NCBI GenBank assembly: GCA_030765065.1
Contig: CM060987.1
Location: 71,868,557-71,932,556, forward strand
Length of the DNA stretch: 64,000 nt
From: Deroplatys truncata
Taxonomy: Eukaryota > Arthropoda > Insecta > Mantodea > Mantidae
Direction of reading: 5' to 3'
Shown here: positions 46,006-58,265 of the stretch, piece after piece
Position numbering within the stretch: position 1 is the stretch's first letter
How the letters are laid out: every line of letters starts with the position of its first letter
Notes under the pieces: generated by a model
What the model saw: only the letters and a program-made list of their open reading frames with translations
The model's database searches: none
Told to the model about the DNA's origin: nothing
Translations under genes and position numbers: made by a program

Positions 46006-46760
46006 ATTCAGCCACTGCGAGTGGAACACTCATTTTTGTTGACCGAATATTTAAGCGACTTTGAAATTCCAGCAAGTAAACAAAAATATTGTTGACAACA
46101 GGGTTTTAGCTTAGAAGAATGATTCTTTATGTTGTTTTTGCAAAAATGCCTGTGTTTATATCTATTGTTATTTCAATGTTTAATGCTGTTTTTAGGAAAG
46201 TAAAACTTCGAGTTGAAAAAACATAGACCGAATATTTTTATGAGTACCTGTATATATGCTGGACTGCAAATTTCATACTCTTTCCACGACATCGCGAGAA
46301 ACAGCTGAATGTAGACAGTGCTTTATAAACAATTAGGAAGTATTGAGAAATTCAAAGCAATAATTACGAAAATCTCAGAATTGGCGGATGCCACAATCTA
46401 AGTTGCGTGTACTGTATTTTTTGTGTAGTACGTTTTTGTCAATCTCTTAACATTCATCAGTCTATGCAAAATTATACAAAATTCCTCCCGAATAAACAAG
46501 AACCTACGGTCTATTCCCAGAAAATTCAAGATGTACTTTTATTTCTCACAAATGTCTTAAATATATAGTATTTTAGTCAAAATATTTTGCCATTTATGAA
46601 AAAATAAAGAAATTCGAGAAATGTTCCATCTAAAGTGTAATTAAGAAGTATCCTCTTGAAAATCTTAATGTCGCATTTTTGGAAGATGTTCAGCTTAAAT
46701 GCCAAGTTTGGTATTTATGCGCCTTTTTTTTCAGTTACACTGTTCACAGGCTCTATTTTC

Positions 46761-49721
46761 TCTCACGATAGAAATTGTCTTCATTTACTGAGGCAAGGTT
46801 TCTTCACGCTAAGCGTAATTTTGCTGTATTAAGCTCTAAAGCTTCACCTTCTACCAGATGCTTTAGCAGTATACAAGAATCCAGAAAGTATACTTCTCCA
46901 AATAAACAGAGAATATTCTCATTTTTAGTATGAAAGTTGTTGAAGAAACGCCAGAACACGTGGGTTGTAAAATAGTTTGCTCTTTCCGTATATTATAATT
47001 GTGTGTATTCTCTGTGTTAATTCTTCTTTTCACTTGTCATATTCTGGCAACTAAGAACAAATAATTTTGTATCTTAGCAAAAAAATACACGTTGTTGAAA
47101 ATATTTCTTCATGAATATTGTGCATTAGTAGGGATATGTTGTAAGTCCGTGTTTTATATATGACTACAGTATTAAAAGAAAAGAGGAGTTTAACCGTGCG
47201 GACCAACGATGAAAATAATTACTTATGTGAAAGAAAGTATACTAAGTAAATGAAGATAAGGCTTTGGTGGAATGGTACAATCTGCGAATATGTTGAACAA
47301 AGAGATATTGTAAAAATTCTTAATTCTGTCTCCAGGATCCGTATCTTGCGACGCGAATGTTTAGATGTTCTCTTCCCCATCCCCCACCCTCTTCCTTGTA
47401 ACGAAGCCTCCTTGATCACGGCTAGCAAATTAGCTGATAAAAATACAAGAGAGAAACTGGGAGCAAGTAATTTTTGAAGAGGGATGCGTGGTAGGTAACT
47501 TCGGTTAACGATTTTATAAAGTATAGAAATAATACGCTTGATCACGCTTGTGAAGCATCCGTGGTTTTATAGACGCAGTGAATATGTTGTTCATTTATCC
47601 ACTTGGCCTGAAATGGGTTGCATTATGAGTGTTGTTACTCCTTGCTTGTAATAATAAAACCAGTAAGGCGAATTTAGAATGGGATTGACCTATGACGAGG
47701 GAAGGAGAGGACACCTCGAACCTCGACGCAACGCGGATCTTTCCGAGGAGATGAAGCAACCGCAGGAGGCTATAGGTTGCAGGCAAGCCGCCCGTTAGAG
47801 ATGCGCAGAGGTTCCTAATGATTCCAAACTTGATGACCTAATCACAGCGTAGGGCTTAGGATTTCAACGTTTGTTAACGACGTTGTCAAGGTGCCGGAGT
47901 TTCGTCCCGCAGGATCCCTTTTACATGCTAGTAAATCTACTGACACGGGGCTGTCGCTTTTAAGCACACAGGATGAGCGATTCATCATAGATGCTCTCGT
48001 AGACAAAGACACGAAGGTTTTTGAGAAATATATTCAACAGAAGGCTTATGTTGTTTTTAGCAATATATCAATTTCTTTGCCCTTTTTTTTTGCCATTTGT
48101 AAACGGGAAATATTATTTTCGGGTGTACTAGACCATAAGAAAATGAAACCATTAAGGTGGAAGTCCTTAGCTGTTTCTGCCTATAATTTATCATCACATT
48201 CCTTTATAAGTCTTTTGATATATTGTCACTCCTGGCTAAACTGCCGATATGTCATAATGGAACTGAAGAGGAATTTCTGCCGGTGAAATATAGAAGTCTA
48301 CAACAAATAATGACCGTTTTTATAAGATCATAAATGTTCCGAAACACTAAGGTGACATTCTTCGGAAGTGGACTAGAGAGATATGAGAAGCGAGATTTCG
48401 AGAGCGGAAGAATCCTCACGAAACAACTTTAGTAGAACGGGTTGTGATCAAAATAAAATCTCAAACGTTGATTGCAGAAATATTTATACCTATTTATTTC
48501 TCAGCAGTTTTAACACAGTATTTTAAGCCAGTAAATAACACTTCTGCAAGATTACGAATTGCTTTAAGCTTTAAAACATCAAGGGTTATACTTTTTAGGG
48601 AACCATTCCTATTTTTAAGGAATAGCCATTATTATAAAACGCTTAGGTAGATATCCAAAGTAATGTCCAGCAAATCCAGTAGGTATTGTACGCGTAATAA
48701 ACGTTTTGTTACAACACGCTAGTTTCCATAGCGGGGTTACGTTGTCCGAAAAGGACGATTGTCTTCAACCTAATATGTATTTAAATGGAATTAAATGTAA
48801 CCTCGTGTTATACCACGTATCATGAATTTGTTTGATATAATCGTTTGTCTCCAAATATTTGTAATCCCCAGCGTTATTCCGTCTTATTTTAGAGTCTGTA
48901 TCCCTTTCCCGAAGGATTAAACCCTTCTCTCACTACAGCGAGATATTGTGATAAAAATCACAAGGCAGTTTGCATTAGAATACACATGCTCGCTATGCAC
49001 TACGGAAGGGAAATGGCGAATTTAGCGACTCAAAGCATGGCGGTACTCCCCCTATACAGAGACTTCTGAATTCATAAAGATACATATTTAGCGTTTTGTT
49101 GGAGTATGAATTAATCAGTTTGTCTTTTCAGGCAAGTGATCTTGAATTTCCTATTGCAGCATCTGTTTTGTTGTTTTTGATGACCAGCTTAAAATGCCCC
49201 TTCTTTACTGTATACTTTGCATTTATTGTTCGGGGATCCTGGAAATTGTCTACCAACCCAGTTTCGCGTATGTTAGGTTGGTCGGAACCAGGATTTCAAG
49301 CTTAATTTCTCGAGCCTTACAATTTCTACTGAGTCTTCTTGCCAGACTAATGTATAAATCTGCATGTTATGAGGAAGACGAATAGTACGTCCCTTGCGAA
49401 GCGCACAGCATGGATGTCTTGTTGAAATTGTGTAACAGAACTTTAAACGTAACTAGAAGAAATAACTAGTCAGTGCCATAATAAATGGCTTAGAAATGAA
49501 GAAAGCAGGAAAAATCATTTAATACCCCGCACAGTGCTGGATAACTAGACGCCATATTTTGAAATGGAAATGTTCCGATAATAGCTGATGTGTTATTTTC
49601 AGGAACTAACTCTCTCCCCACTGACATTCCCTTCTACAGCTTGTTCTTGCAAATAAAAATTTTTAATGTCGAGTTAAACGTATAGCGTTGTATATATTTA
49701 AATCGAAAAAATTCTATCCAT
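46761..49721. other. No recognisable gene
   Basis: The longest ORF here (47891-48286, 131 codons) has no motif, and its composition matches the intronic background. No repeat copies were identified. Confidence 0.4.
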
Positions 49722-49842
49722 AACAATGAATATCTTGGAAAGGTTAATGCCGCAAGGTGGATTATTGGAATTCTGCGTTTTAGCGAGATCCATTTTTCGT
49801 GGCGTAAGCTTTTGCACCTCTCTTATGGTTTACCAGTTATGC
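49722..49842 (+). repeat. Family M copy 17, short forward fragment
   Basis: TATCTTGGAAAGGTTAATGC, GCGAGATCCATTTTTCGTG and TCTCTTATGGTTTACCAGTT are three consecutive family blocks. Confidence 0.6.
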
Positions 49843-50359
49843 GATGAATATTTTTATCAAAATGTCTCCATTTTGTTTTCCAGGAGTATTAAGTACTTGC
49901 AATATGTACCTATACCTACCCCATCTTCACTATAATCCTTTTTAAAGTTTTTTGGTGATGTTTAAGTATGTTCTGAGACGGAGATCTTCGGATAAATATG
50001 TCAAAATAGTACCTACTATTTTCTACCAATATTTCTCAGATCTAAGATCCCTTGTGTATCTTATGAAATTATAAGCAATAAGGAAAGGCGAAACAATCCA
50101 TTATTTAAATAAAAAAACATATTATACTAATCAGTGACAAAATTGAAGATAATGGCGCTGCCCTAGAGCTTTTGAAGGCATTTTCTGTAAAAATAGACTC
50201 TCTCCCTGATTGCTGATATTAAAATGTTGAAAAAGGGGACATAGCTTTATATAACATTTGAATTATTCAAAGCTGTGGGCCTTGTTTTTAAAACCCTCCA
50301 CTAACTTAAAGACAGTTCAGTAATTGTTTTTACTTATTTATACTGCCCTGTCCTTAACA
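49843..50359. other. No recognisable feature
   Basis: AT-rich. Confidence 0.4.
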
Positions 50360-50575
50360 CGGTGCCTATAACTGTTTCTGTAGTCGTGTGGTCAGCGTTC
50401 TGGCTTCTTAACCTAGAGGTCCCGAGTTCCTTTCCCAGCTGAGGCGTGGGAAATTTTCTTTTAACTAGGATCATGTCCTCCACAGAATGTTGGAAGTATG
50501 AATGTGCCAGTGAACGTGAGCGTGTTTCATAGTAGAAAGTGAAATAAACAATGTACATAAATACCGGTGTCAACG
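50360..50575 (+). mobile_element. SINE-B copy 3, tRNA-derived
   Basis: The head TAGTCGTGTGGTCAGCGTTC and AACCTAGAGGTCCCGAGTTC gives the clearest tRNA-like A and B boxes of the SINE-B copies. The body AATTTTCTTTTAACTAGGAT followed by CCTCC is shared. The 3' part (GATGTTAAGGCG block) is replaced or lost. Confidence 0.6.
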
Positions 50576-51726
50576 AGTTTATAACCCAGTAGTTGCTTCT
50601 GAAGTCTCAGCCCCTATATTACCATAGAAGTAAAAGGGGGCTATCCCCTCCAAAAGAAAATTATAGTGCTTGTGTTTGGCAAAGCAGTCTAACAATCTAT
50701 GACCACGAAGGAGTAGATAAACTGAATGCTCAGAACGTTAAATTCCCTAATATAATGAAAATGGTGCACTAGTGTAGTAACATTTGCGGGAATAAATTTG
50801 GCTTTATTGTTCATTATCTTCGTCCCAAATCGCAGTTCTGCAATTTTCTCCTTGTTGCAAAAATCTGCTTGCAATGGAGCATATTTTGGTTACACAAATC
50901 TTTTTCATACCAAAGCACAACGTTTGAATTGTGTTGCGTAATTCTGTGTCGGCACGTTCGAGGTTTAAATCGAAAACTGTTGAACCCTAATTCGTTGAAA
51001 ATTACTGTTTGTAGAATCGTGATTTGCAGTTCCTGCATATCCGAGGCGGACTTATTTGGATGCAAATCCGAACGCAATCAGAAAGTTTTCAGAGCACATC
51101 CGGAGCAAGCCCTTTTCCATTACGGTGATGTTAAGCGCCGAGAGTGTATATTCCATGTTTTTTTCTCTCTCCCGGTTCGGGACAGATGGGCAAGTTTTCG
51201 CGTATCTCACCGAGATCACCGTAAATATGGCGTAGTTTTGATTAGTTTCTGATGCCAATCTACTCCTCCCGTTTCCTTAGAAGATTCCTTGGAAATTTCC
51301 GCCTAACACGGAGATCAAATCTTTGCTGCAGGATTAAGACCTTACTGATTTAATGTTACTCAAAAAATGAACTGAGCTAGCTTTTTCCCCCTTCTGTAAA
51401 ACTTAATTATGGAGTTAAACTTGATTTAAAATAATCGTTCAGTACGGCGTTCAGGAGGCGTGGTTTTTCAGATCTGATGCTTGCATGTTAACATTAGAAG
51501 TAATAATCACAATAATATACCGATGTCCCACATCAGTCAATTTTTATGTAGCAAATAATGAAACTCCTTTCTCTGTTAGATCTAGGTACTGCAAAAAAAA
51601 TTGTTATATCTACCTATTACAATATTTCAAATTAATTAATAACGATCCTACATTAATTATGATAAACGTGTGTTTTGAAACGGTTCTGCTAAGTAACAAA
51701 CGCCACGATTACACATCCTGGAGTGC
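50576..51726. other. No recognisable gene
   Basis: Overlapping ORFs on both strands (50689-51258) lack motifs. Confidence 0.4.
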
Positions 51727-52876
51727 GCATGAGGATGAGAGAACAAATAACACTTAATGAATGAAGGCGATGTATAACTCGGTCATAATAGTATTTATGA
51801 GAAGATGGTTTGTTGTATTGTTATTTGCCCCACGCTTTGGGAGCCAATTTGAAGATGTATTATATTTCGACTGTTGGGGAGCCGAACTTGAAGTAGTTGT
51901 AACGCACGTATGGTAAAAAGTTTCCGGTAGCCTTCGCCCTAAATGTACTTTCCGGTGGCCCTGTCCAAAAACAAGTTTAAAAATATTTGCTTTGTAATTT
52001 TGACTGTTTCTTTAAATATTATATATTTATGTAACCAGGCTGCGTCAGAATTTATATTTTTTGGAGACATGAATGTCTTATCAGGGAGTGGTGCGGCTGA
52101 AGAATGTAGACTTACACAGTTTATAATTTTACTACACTCCTTTTATTAATGCTTGACACGATTTAAATAATACTTCACTGATATAGAGAGAGCTGTAAGA
52201 TTTGTTTTTTTTTATTAATACTTGCACTTTTTAACACGTAAACTATTTTTGTCTCACACAAAATACATATTACATTTCTCGAGGACGCATCTCGCGTCCG
52301 GTTAGAAACGCTGTCTACAAGCAACGCGTCCAGTTAGGAGCGCTGTCTACAAGCAGCTAACTTCTGAATGTGTGAATTTTGCTCCATTTTAGTTTCTGAT
52401 TGGCTAATCCCAGTCCAATAGAACACCTTCATTTAACTAAAGCTTTTTCTGGTTGTTGATTGGCTATTTTATAAACTGCCACAAAAATTACATTATTGCT
52501 TCCAAGAATGACTAGTAGCATTATTACACTTTCTAATTCATTATTGCCTCAAGGTTATCTCATTCTTACCTCGTTCTTAGCAACTTTTAACCTATTATTC
52601 TCACAGTCCTACATTATTAAATTGCGTAATACATTCACATAACATTATTGCAAATGTATATAATAATATAAGCATATACAGTGACTGTAATATACACTTT
52701 TTATATATTGTTACATACACATATTGCTTTAGGGCGGGCTGTTATTGAATTTATATATTATATAATTAGATTGAAATTATTTGAGAGTTAAAAATACTGC
52801 CTCAGCATGAGGATGAGACAACAAATAACAGTTAATAAATGAAGGCGATGTATAACTCGGCCATAATAGTATTCAT
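51727..52876. repeat. About 1-kb segment bounded by a 72-bp direct repeat
   Basis: GCATGAGGATGAGA followed by ACAAATAAC, GAAGGCGATGTATAACTCGG and CATAATAGTATT occurs at 51727-51798 and again at 52805-52876, offset 1078, differing at only a few positions. The segment between holds a 32-bp tandem duplication (52293-52356) and repeated TTTCCGGT..CC motifs at about 51920-51960. No coding content was recognised. Confidence 0.8.
52293..52356. repeat. 32-bp tandem duplication
   Basis: CGCGTCC(G/A)GTTAG followed by CGCTGTCTACAAGCA occurs twice in tandem with an offset of 32. Confidence 0.9.
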
Positions 52877-53650
52877 TGCATGCAGATTTTACCAAACAAT
52901 GAATCCAAAAAGAACAATTTTTTAAAAAAAGTTCCGTCTTTGTGTCTGTGAGCAGCATAACTCGAAAATTAGTATAAATACCCCACTTGGTATTCAGGTT
53001 CAGTATCTTCCAAGGATGTGACACGAAGATTTTCAAGAAAATACCCCAACCCCAAATTACTGTTTACATGGAAGATTTTACGAAATTTTATATTTTATAA
53101 TTAAGGGTTAACGATTATCATTAAACTACCGTATATTAAAGATATTTCCATTACAAATAAAAGGTATAACTTGAATTTTCTGTGAATAACCTATGAAGTC
53201 CTCTTCATTTGGAAGGAATTTTGTATACTCTTGTATAACTGGTAAACGTTAAGCGATTGAGGAAAACGCATTACACAGAAAATGTAGTTCTGTTGGAAAC
53301 AAACTATTTATCTCAAATAGTGATTTTGTGGCGTAAACCATTTCTGAGATGTCCGTTATTAAAGGTTCGAGTTCATTTCTTGGTCATTCTCTAAATGTCT
53401 GCAACATTCAGTTGATTCTCACGATTGAATGGAAACTTTAAGGCCAGCTATAGCGTGTAGTTTTTAAACATCTGACTGGCTGTTCCCTTTGTTTCTGTGA
53501 TGTAATGTAGCTATTTCTGCAAGGGCTTATTTGGATTAATCCATTGTAGTAGATGGAAAAATAAGCTTTAGTAAGAATAGTTTGTATACCCACTAATAAA
53601 CGTTAGGGGATAGAGAGAGTGTCGTGTGAATGCATCACAGAATTTTGTTT
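52873..53650 (-). repeat. Family M copy 18, reverse
   Basis: It starts near AATGAATCCAAAAAGAAC (the ACTTTCTCTAC tip is replaced by the 72-bp repeat). It continues GAGCAGCATAACTCGAAAAT, TATCTTCCAAGGATGTGACA and GAAGTCCTCTTCATTTGG, and ends ATAGAGAGAGTGTCGTGTG. Confidence 0.82.
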
Positions 53651-53814
53651 CTGTAAAATATGGTAATTTACAATACTATGATGTGAGAATATTCGAGGAT
53701 CAATAAGCAAATATTAGTTAATTAGTAAGTTTTCTTTTTGTACATTGTGTTGAAGTGCTTAAAAAGTTACCAAAGGAAACATTGACGTTTCAAATGAGTA
53801 AAATATCAAAGACT

Positions 53815-54170
53815 TCCCAAATTCATCATATATACTTTGTCATGAAAATTTGTTAAGTATGATATTTTATTCAAAACCCTTTGTGCCGATTTTGAGGAAA
53901 TAAAAACCAAAGCGGAATAATTGTCCATGTAAAACGGTTTGGGGTGCGGAGAAAATCGTGACGCGTCTTTGGAAGGTACTGAACTTAAACACAGGTTTGA
54001 TATTTATCCGACATTTCGTTATGCTGTTCACACACAGACACCCACACCACATGAAGCTCTTTCTAAAAATGCATTTTTTTTTATGTATGCAGGGAGCGTC
54101 AAAACATGTATTCCCAGTTAAATTTCGACAAATACTGCATCTGCCAGGTACTTGGCAGAGAGAGTAAAAA
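53815..54170 (+). repeat. Family M copy 19, forward, 3' part
   Basis: It has GATATTTTATTCAAAACC, GATTTTGAGGAAAT, TCCATGTAAAACGGTTTGGG and a short CA site at about 54028. It ends in AAATTTCGACAAATACTGC with GAGAGAGTAAAA. It is inverted relative to copy 18, 165 bases away. Confidence 0.75.
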
Positions 54171-54429
54171 CCCCCTACTAAGTAAATTTACAATAGTTAA
54201 TGACTAGCGTCGTCGCTGTGGCTAATAATATTTGACTTTATCCACTAACTTTATTACGTATGAAAATGTATACCTAATCAGTTTATTTTAGTTTTATTGT
54301 ACGCGAGAAAAACAAAATGGCTATTGAATCTTTAATCATGATTTTAGTAGACATATTGCATAAGAGAGAGTAGAAACAAAGGACCTCAGCAAATAAAGGG
54401 ATAAGGTAAGCGTTGTTGCGAATTCTGGC

Positions 54430-54463
<34 letters not shown>
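54430..54463. repeat. (AAT)n microsatellite
   Basis: About 11 AAT units. Confidence 0.93.
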
Positions 54464-54719
54464 GTTGGTACTTGATACCAGCTTAATATTAACAAATCAT
54501 AAAAAAAAATGCTTGGTACGACAGAAGGCCACCTCCATGACCGCTGCGTTCACAGAGGTCAGAACTAGAGGCTGCAGTATATCGAGCTCCCATGGCCGCC
54601 TAAACGGTTTTAAAGACCAGGAACCGCAGTTTGTCATTCAAGTAAGTCTACAATTGTTGGTCCTCAAACCCACGAGTCTTAAGTGCAATTCATTTCAGAA
54701 AAAGAAAATCTAATGTCTG

Positions 54720-54785
54720 TATCTAAAATCGAACTCGAGTCTCTCGTTCTGCAGGCAACAGTGCTACCGCGTCACAAAGGGGGAT
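54720..54785 (-). repeat. tRNA-like SINE head relic
   Basis: On the minus strand GACGCGGTAGCACTGTTGCC and GAGACTCGAGTTCGATTTTA give box A-like and box B-like elements. There is no clear body or tail. Confidence 0.35.
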
Positions 54786-55728
54786 GATGACAGTAGTGGT
54801 ACTACTAATATTTTTTTTATTGCAGGATCCCTAAATTTACTTTTACTGTGGCCCTGCTAGTACATCGCTTCCTTTATACTCTTTGTGGTACCACATTTGG
54901 AAGATTTGTTTGCCACCTGTTTGTATCAACTTAAGACGCTCTTGCTTTTAGGAATAAAAGATTTTGTGTTACACATCTTGAAATATGCCTTTGCTTCCTC
55001 TCCATACGTTTTATGCTTGTATTCGTAGCGTGGTTTCTCTGTCCTCTTTTCTCTTCTTGAGTCTTTATATATCCGTGTGGGACTCTCATGCACCACAGGG
55101 AACAGTTTCACTTCTTCGCCACAAGGTAGCAGGCAGGTCGAGCGGAAAACGTATATCACTCTTCCGGTCTTTCTCCTCCTAAAACCTTATTCAAGGGTTG
55201 TCCGCAGTACCTCATTTAATGTACAGACTCGGGTTACCTCGTATTGTGCTTTTCGTACATTTTTTATTTCGTTGGTAATACAAATTATAATGTATCACGT
55301 GAAATGAAGTTGCTGAGCGAAAAGAAAAATAATTGTTATCAATGGTACCAATATCTCTATAATAATTGGGCAAATTACACTTTTGGGATTCAAGTAGGTT
55401 TTTACAGTCTCTTACCTAACATGTGATTGTTTTTGTACATTAGTAACAAATGTTTGCAATTAGCTCGTTTATTTAGCTGCAGAAGACAAACAGAAGTAAA
55501 ACCCTTCCTATTTAGGAGCCTAACCTGTAAAATTAAAATTGGTTATTTCAAATAAGTATAATTTGCCACACTGATGCTTTAAAGTATAATACGTAATAGA
55601 GAGTTTGTAAATTGCATTTGTAGACCATTAAATTAGGATTGTGTTAATTTATATTTGGTTTGAGTAAAGTTCGTTTGAAATCTCCCAGATTCTTGCACTT
55701 AAAAAGTATGACCCATGCTAGTTTCTCA
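54786..55728. other. No recognisable gene
   Basis: The ORFs at 54926-55426 have no motif. Confidence 0.4.
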
Positions 55729-55977
55729 ATTAAATTAAATTAAATTGAGTTTTATTTATGGACGCTCTTGGACTGTGGTTCTAAGCGTCCCATTCTATAT
55801 TGGGCGTGAAAGACCGAAAGTTTTGCACAAGAGGCCTCTTTATCAGGCTGGAGGTTCTTCTATGTGCTCTAAATCTACGACACGGGACCACCGCCTTTAC
55901 TTCTCTTCCGAAGGATGCTATGCTAAGGATCTTTACGTTCGAAAAAATCCATCCCCCTCCGCCGGGTTTTGAGCCCG
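55729..55977 (-). mobile_element. SINE-A copy 4, minus strand, 5' truncated at box B
   Basis: On the plus strand it starts with a TTAAAT-rich inverted tail and TTGAGTTTTATTTATGG, and runs through GCGTCCCATTCTATATTGGG. It ends CCGCCGGGTTTTGAGCC within the inverted box B, so the A-box half is absent. It is flanked by a 13-bp duplication, tgctagtttctca, at 55716-55728 and 55978-55990. A duplication right at the truncation shows that it inserted already truncated. Confidence 0.92.
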
Positions 55978-55990
55978 TGCTAGTTTCTCA

Positions 55991-57299
55991 GGATCCACAT
56001 TTCACCAAAATTCAGATTATGACCAAAAAGGTGATAGTTGATTATAAATTAATTTCCGGTATAAGAATTAGTCCAGTTGATGTATTGATTACTGCATTAG
56101 GTTTAATCTCCAGCTAATGAAACATTGCCTTATACGAAAAGCATTAATTTCACGTCTGCACAGCGACCATTGCTTATATGGTACATGGCATCGGATTTAA
56201 TAAGTATACCTTCGATAATTTGTTACAACTCTTAATATGCAGTTTTCAATAGTTCTGAAAGAATGTAACTGGTAATTTAATCACATATTTGGTCTGCAGT
56301 TATACTTTCACGTCAACAAAATTATTTACTTACTGCATTTAAGGTCCATGTCAATACTTCTAATCAGTTTAACTCTTAATATAATGTTTCTCTAAAATAG
56401 CTAATTCCCCATGTCATTTATATGATTACCGGCTATCAATGTAGTTTTCTTGATCAATTTTAATAGAAAATTAATTTAAAGAGTTGCTTTTATTACTTTT
56501 CTACCTTAAAACCTACTTGTTTTGATTTTAATTAACTCTCTGGGTTGTACATGGAATGTAAACTGCACCGTGTAAAACATTAAGATTGTTTATATGCGCA
56601 GAGCAAAACGCATAATCAAAAAGAATCAATTAGAGTAAAGTGTTGTAGAGTCATACGTTCATATTTATCACCTTGGACAATCGGATACTTTACTGCTCTA
56701 TTTAAGTGGATTCAATTTCACTTTCCATCTTCAATACGACATATAAATGAGATTAAGGGGACCGTTAAGTGAAATTTGATGAAATATCGTAAACAAAATC
56801 ATTATTCAGTTTTAATCATTAAAAATAATATACCTTCCTGTATCAGAAAGAGGGTTAATTTGTGCGACACTGAAGTCGGTTGGCAAATAGGGGAAAAATA
56901 CTCCCTATCTAATTATATTGGAGTTTGTTCTCTTTTGTCAACTGGAAAATCCATTATTGTAGAATTTTGAAATTAAGTACTTGTGTATCATTATTTAACT
57001 TATTTATGTACTTATTTTCTCTTTATACCCTGAGAATTCCTAAACTATTATCTTTCACTTTTTTGTAAATTAGTTTCTGTAGATTAACAGGATTAGAAGG
57101 TGGAAGTAGGCCATGTTAAACAGCAATACATAACAATTACTTTTGTGTTTTGTTTAGCTTGTTTGAAGCTTTTGCGTTGGGAATGATTTAGAAACTGATA
57201 GTTTCCAATTGAGAATTTAACATTCATTGAAAATTGAAGAAAAATAATGTTGGGCCCTAAACAGCCCTACACTTCGCTGTAGGGACAAAGTAGAACAAA
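55991..57299. other. No recognisable gene
   Basis: Very AT-rich. The left edge of the transposase fossil at 57300 may extend back to about 57240. Confidence 0.4.
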
Positions 57300-58265
57300 A
57301 GGTAAGAGAAGGCTACAGACGAGTTTCATCGTGGTCATTCAGACATTCGAAGACCATCTTACCAGAATGTTGTTAAATGATTACATAAATTCAAGACAAC
57401 TTTCAGTGTACTCGACAAGAAACGAAGTGGTCAGCCCAAATCTGCTATACGAACAGAATACAATAAATGTGATTGCGAAGATAAGAGCAGCCCTAAAAGA
57501 TCAGTGCGCTAAGTGGCTCGAGAAAGTGGTGTAAGTAGAGAATCTGTACGCAGAATACTAAAATCAGCACGTTTTCACCCCTACAAATTACAGCATGTAC
57601 ACACAATGCACGAACAGGATCACTCAAGAGGCAAACATATGGCAACTGGATCACGCAACGTTTGCGTGATGATCGATTCTTCCTTCAACATGTCCTGTTC
57701 AGTGACGAATGCCTATTCTTTATGGATGGCTTCGCTCGTACACAAAATGCACGACACTGGTCCAGAGAAAGGCCAAATTAGATACGAGAATCAAATGACT
57801 GGTGCTCCAAAAGTTATGGTCTGGTGTGGAATAATTGTTGATATGGTTGTTGAACTACATTTCGTTGATGGAAATTAAACCAGCATGCATATATACATGA
57901 GTTCCTGGATGGTATGTCATTGAATCAACTGTTCTGTATGTGGTTTCAACAAGATGGGACCACGGCACATTATGCTCTGCAGAAAGTAAATGAGATGCTC
58001 GATGTGCAATGGATTGGACGAGTTGGACCTCAGCGTGGCCTCCACGGTCACCAGACCTACACCCCTTGATTTTTTTTCTATGTATGTAAACCAGAACGTT
58101 TTTCAGGCAAAGCTCACAACTTTAAATGAGTTAAAACAAAAGATCACCTATACTATTCAGAATATCCCACCTGCAACACTTTTAAGAGTGACACAAGAAT
58201 GTCAGGATAAAGTGAGGCACTGTCTTCAAGTAAATGGGCAGTATTTTGAACATCTCCGGCAGTGA
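57300..58265 (+). pseudogene. IS630/Tc1-mariner-type transposase (DUF4817/DDE class), broken
   Basis: Blocks in order: VYSTRKRSGQPKSA (about 57409, one frame); ARESGVSRESVRRILKSARF with HPYKLQHVH (helix-turn-helix, 57516-57600); VLFSDECLFFMDGFARTQNA with RHWSRERPN (first catalytic Asp, about 57690); VMVWCGIIVD and ELHFVDGN; FQQDGTTAHYALQKVNEMLD with QWIGRVGPQ (second Asp, about 57950); TPLIFF then ELKQKITYTIQNIPPATLLR; and a final VNGQYFEHLRQ with a stop at about 58263. It has several frame changes. The length fits the family (about 330 residues). No terminal repeats were found. Confidence 0.85.

Larger units (their letters stand above)
43081..46250 (+). mobile_element. Tc1-like element with both ends, itself interrupted
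   Basis: The left end CAGGTTCTCACATAAGTATT followed by CGGTCAC matches the inverted right end CAGGTACTCATAAAAATATT followed by CGGTC. TA flanks both ends (43079-43080 and 46251-46252), the Tc1/mariner target duplication. The Tc1 transposase fossil fills 45020-46005. The 5' leader region is interrupted by a GC-rich, gag-like fossil of about 1.5 kb. Confidence 0.88.
42893..46760 (+). repeat. Family M copy 16, forward, split by a Tc1-like element
   Basis: The left piece (42893-43080) ends TGTTTAAAAGCGAGTTGCTA. The right piece (46251-46760) resumes TATATGCTGGACTGC, then CACGACATCGCGAGAAACAG and the later blocks to GATGTTCAGC..CCAAGTTTGG. In intact copies these blocks are adjacent (AAAGC..GCTATATGCTGG), so the whole 43081-46250 interval is inserted. 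Confidence 0.85.

Noticed and set aside
47891-48286. 131-codon plus-strand ORF
   Set aside because: No motif, no splice context I can support, and background-like composition; taken as chance.
51727-52876. LTR retrotransposon with 72-bp LTRs
   Set aside because: The repeats lack TG..CA tips, and there is no primer-binding or coding signal between them; kept only as a direct-repeat unit.
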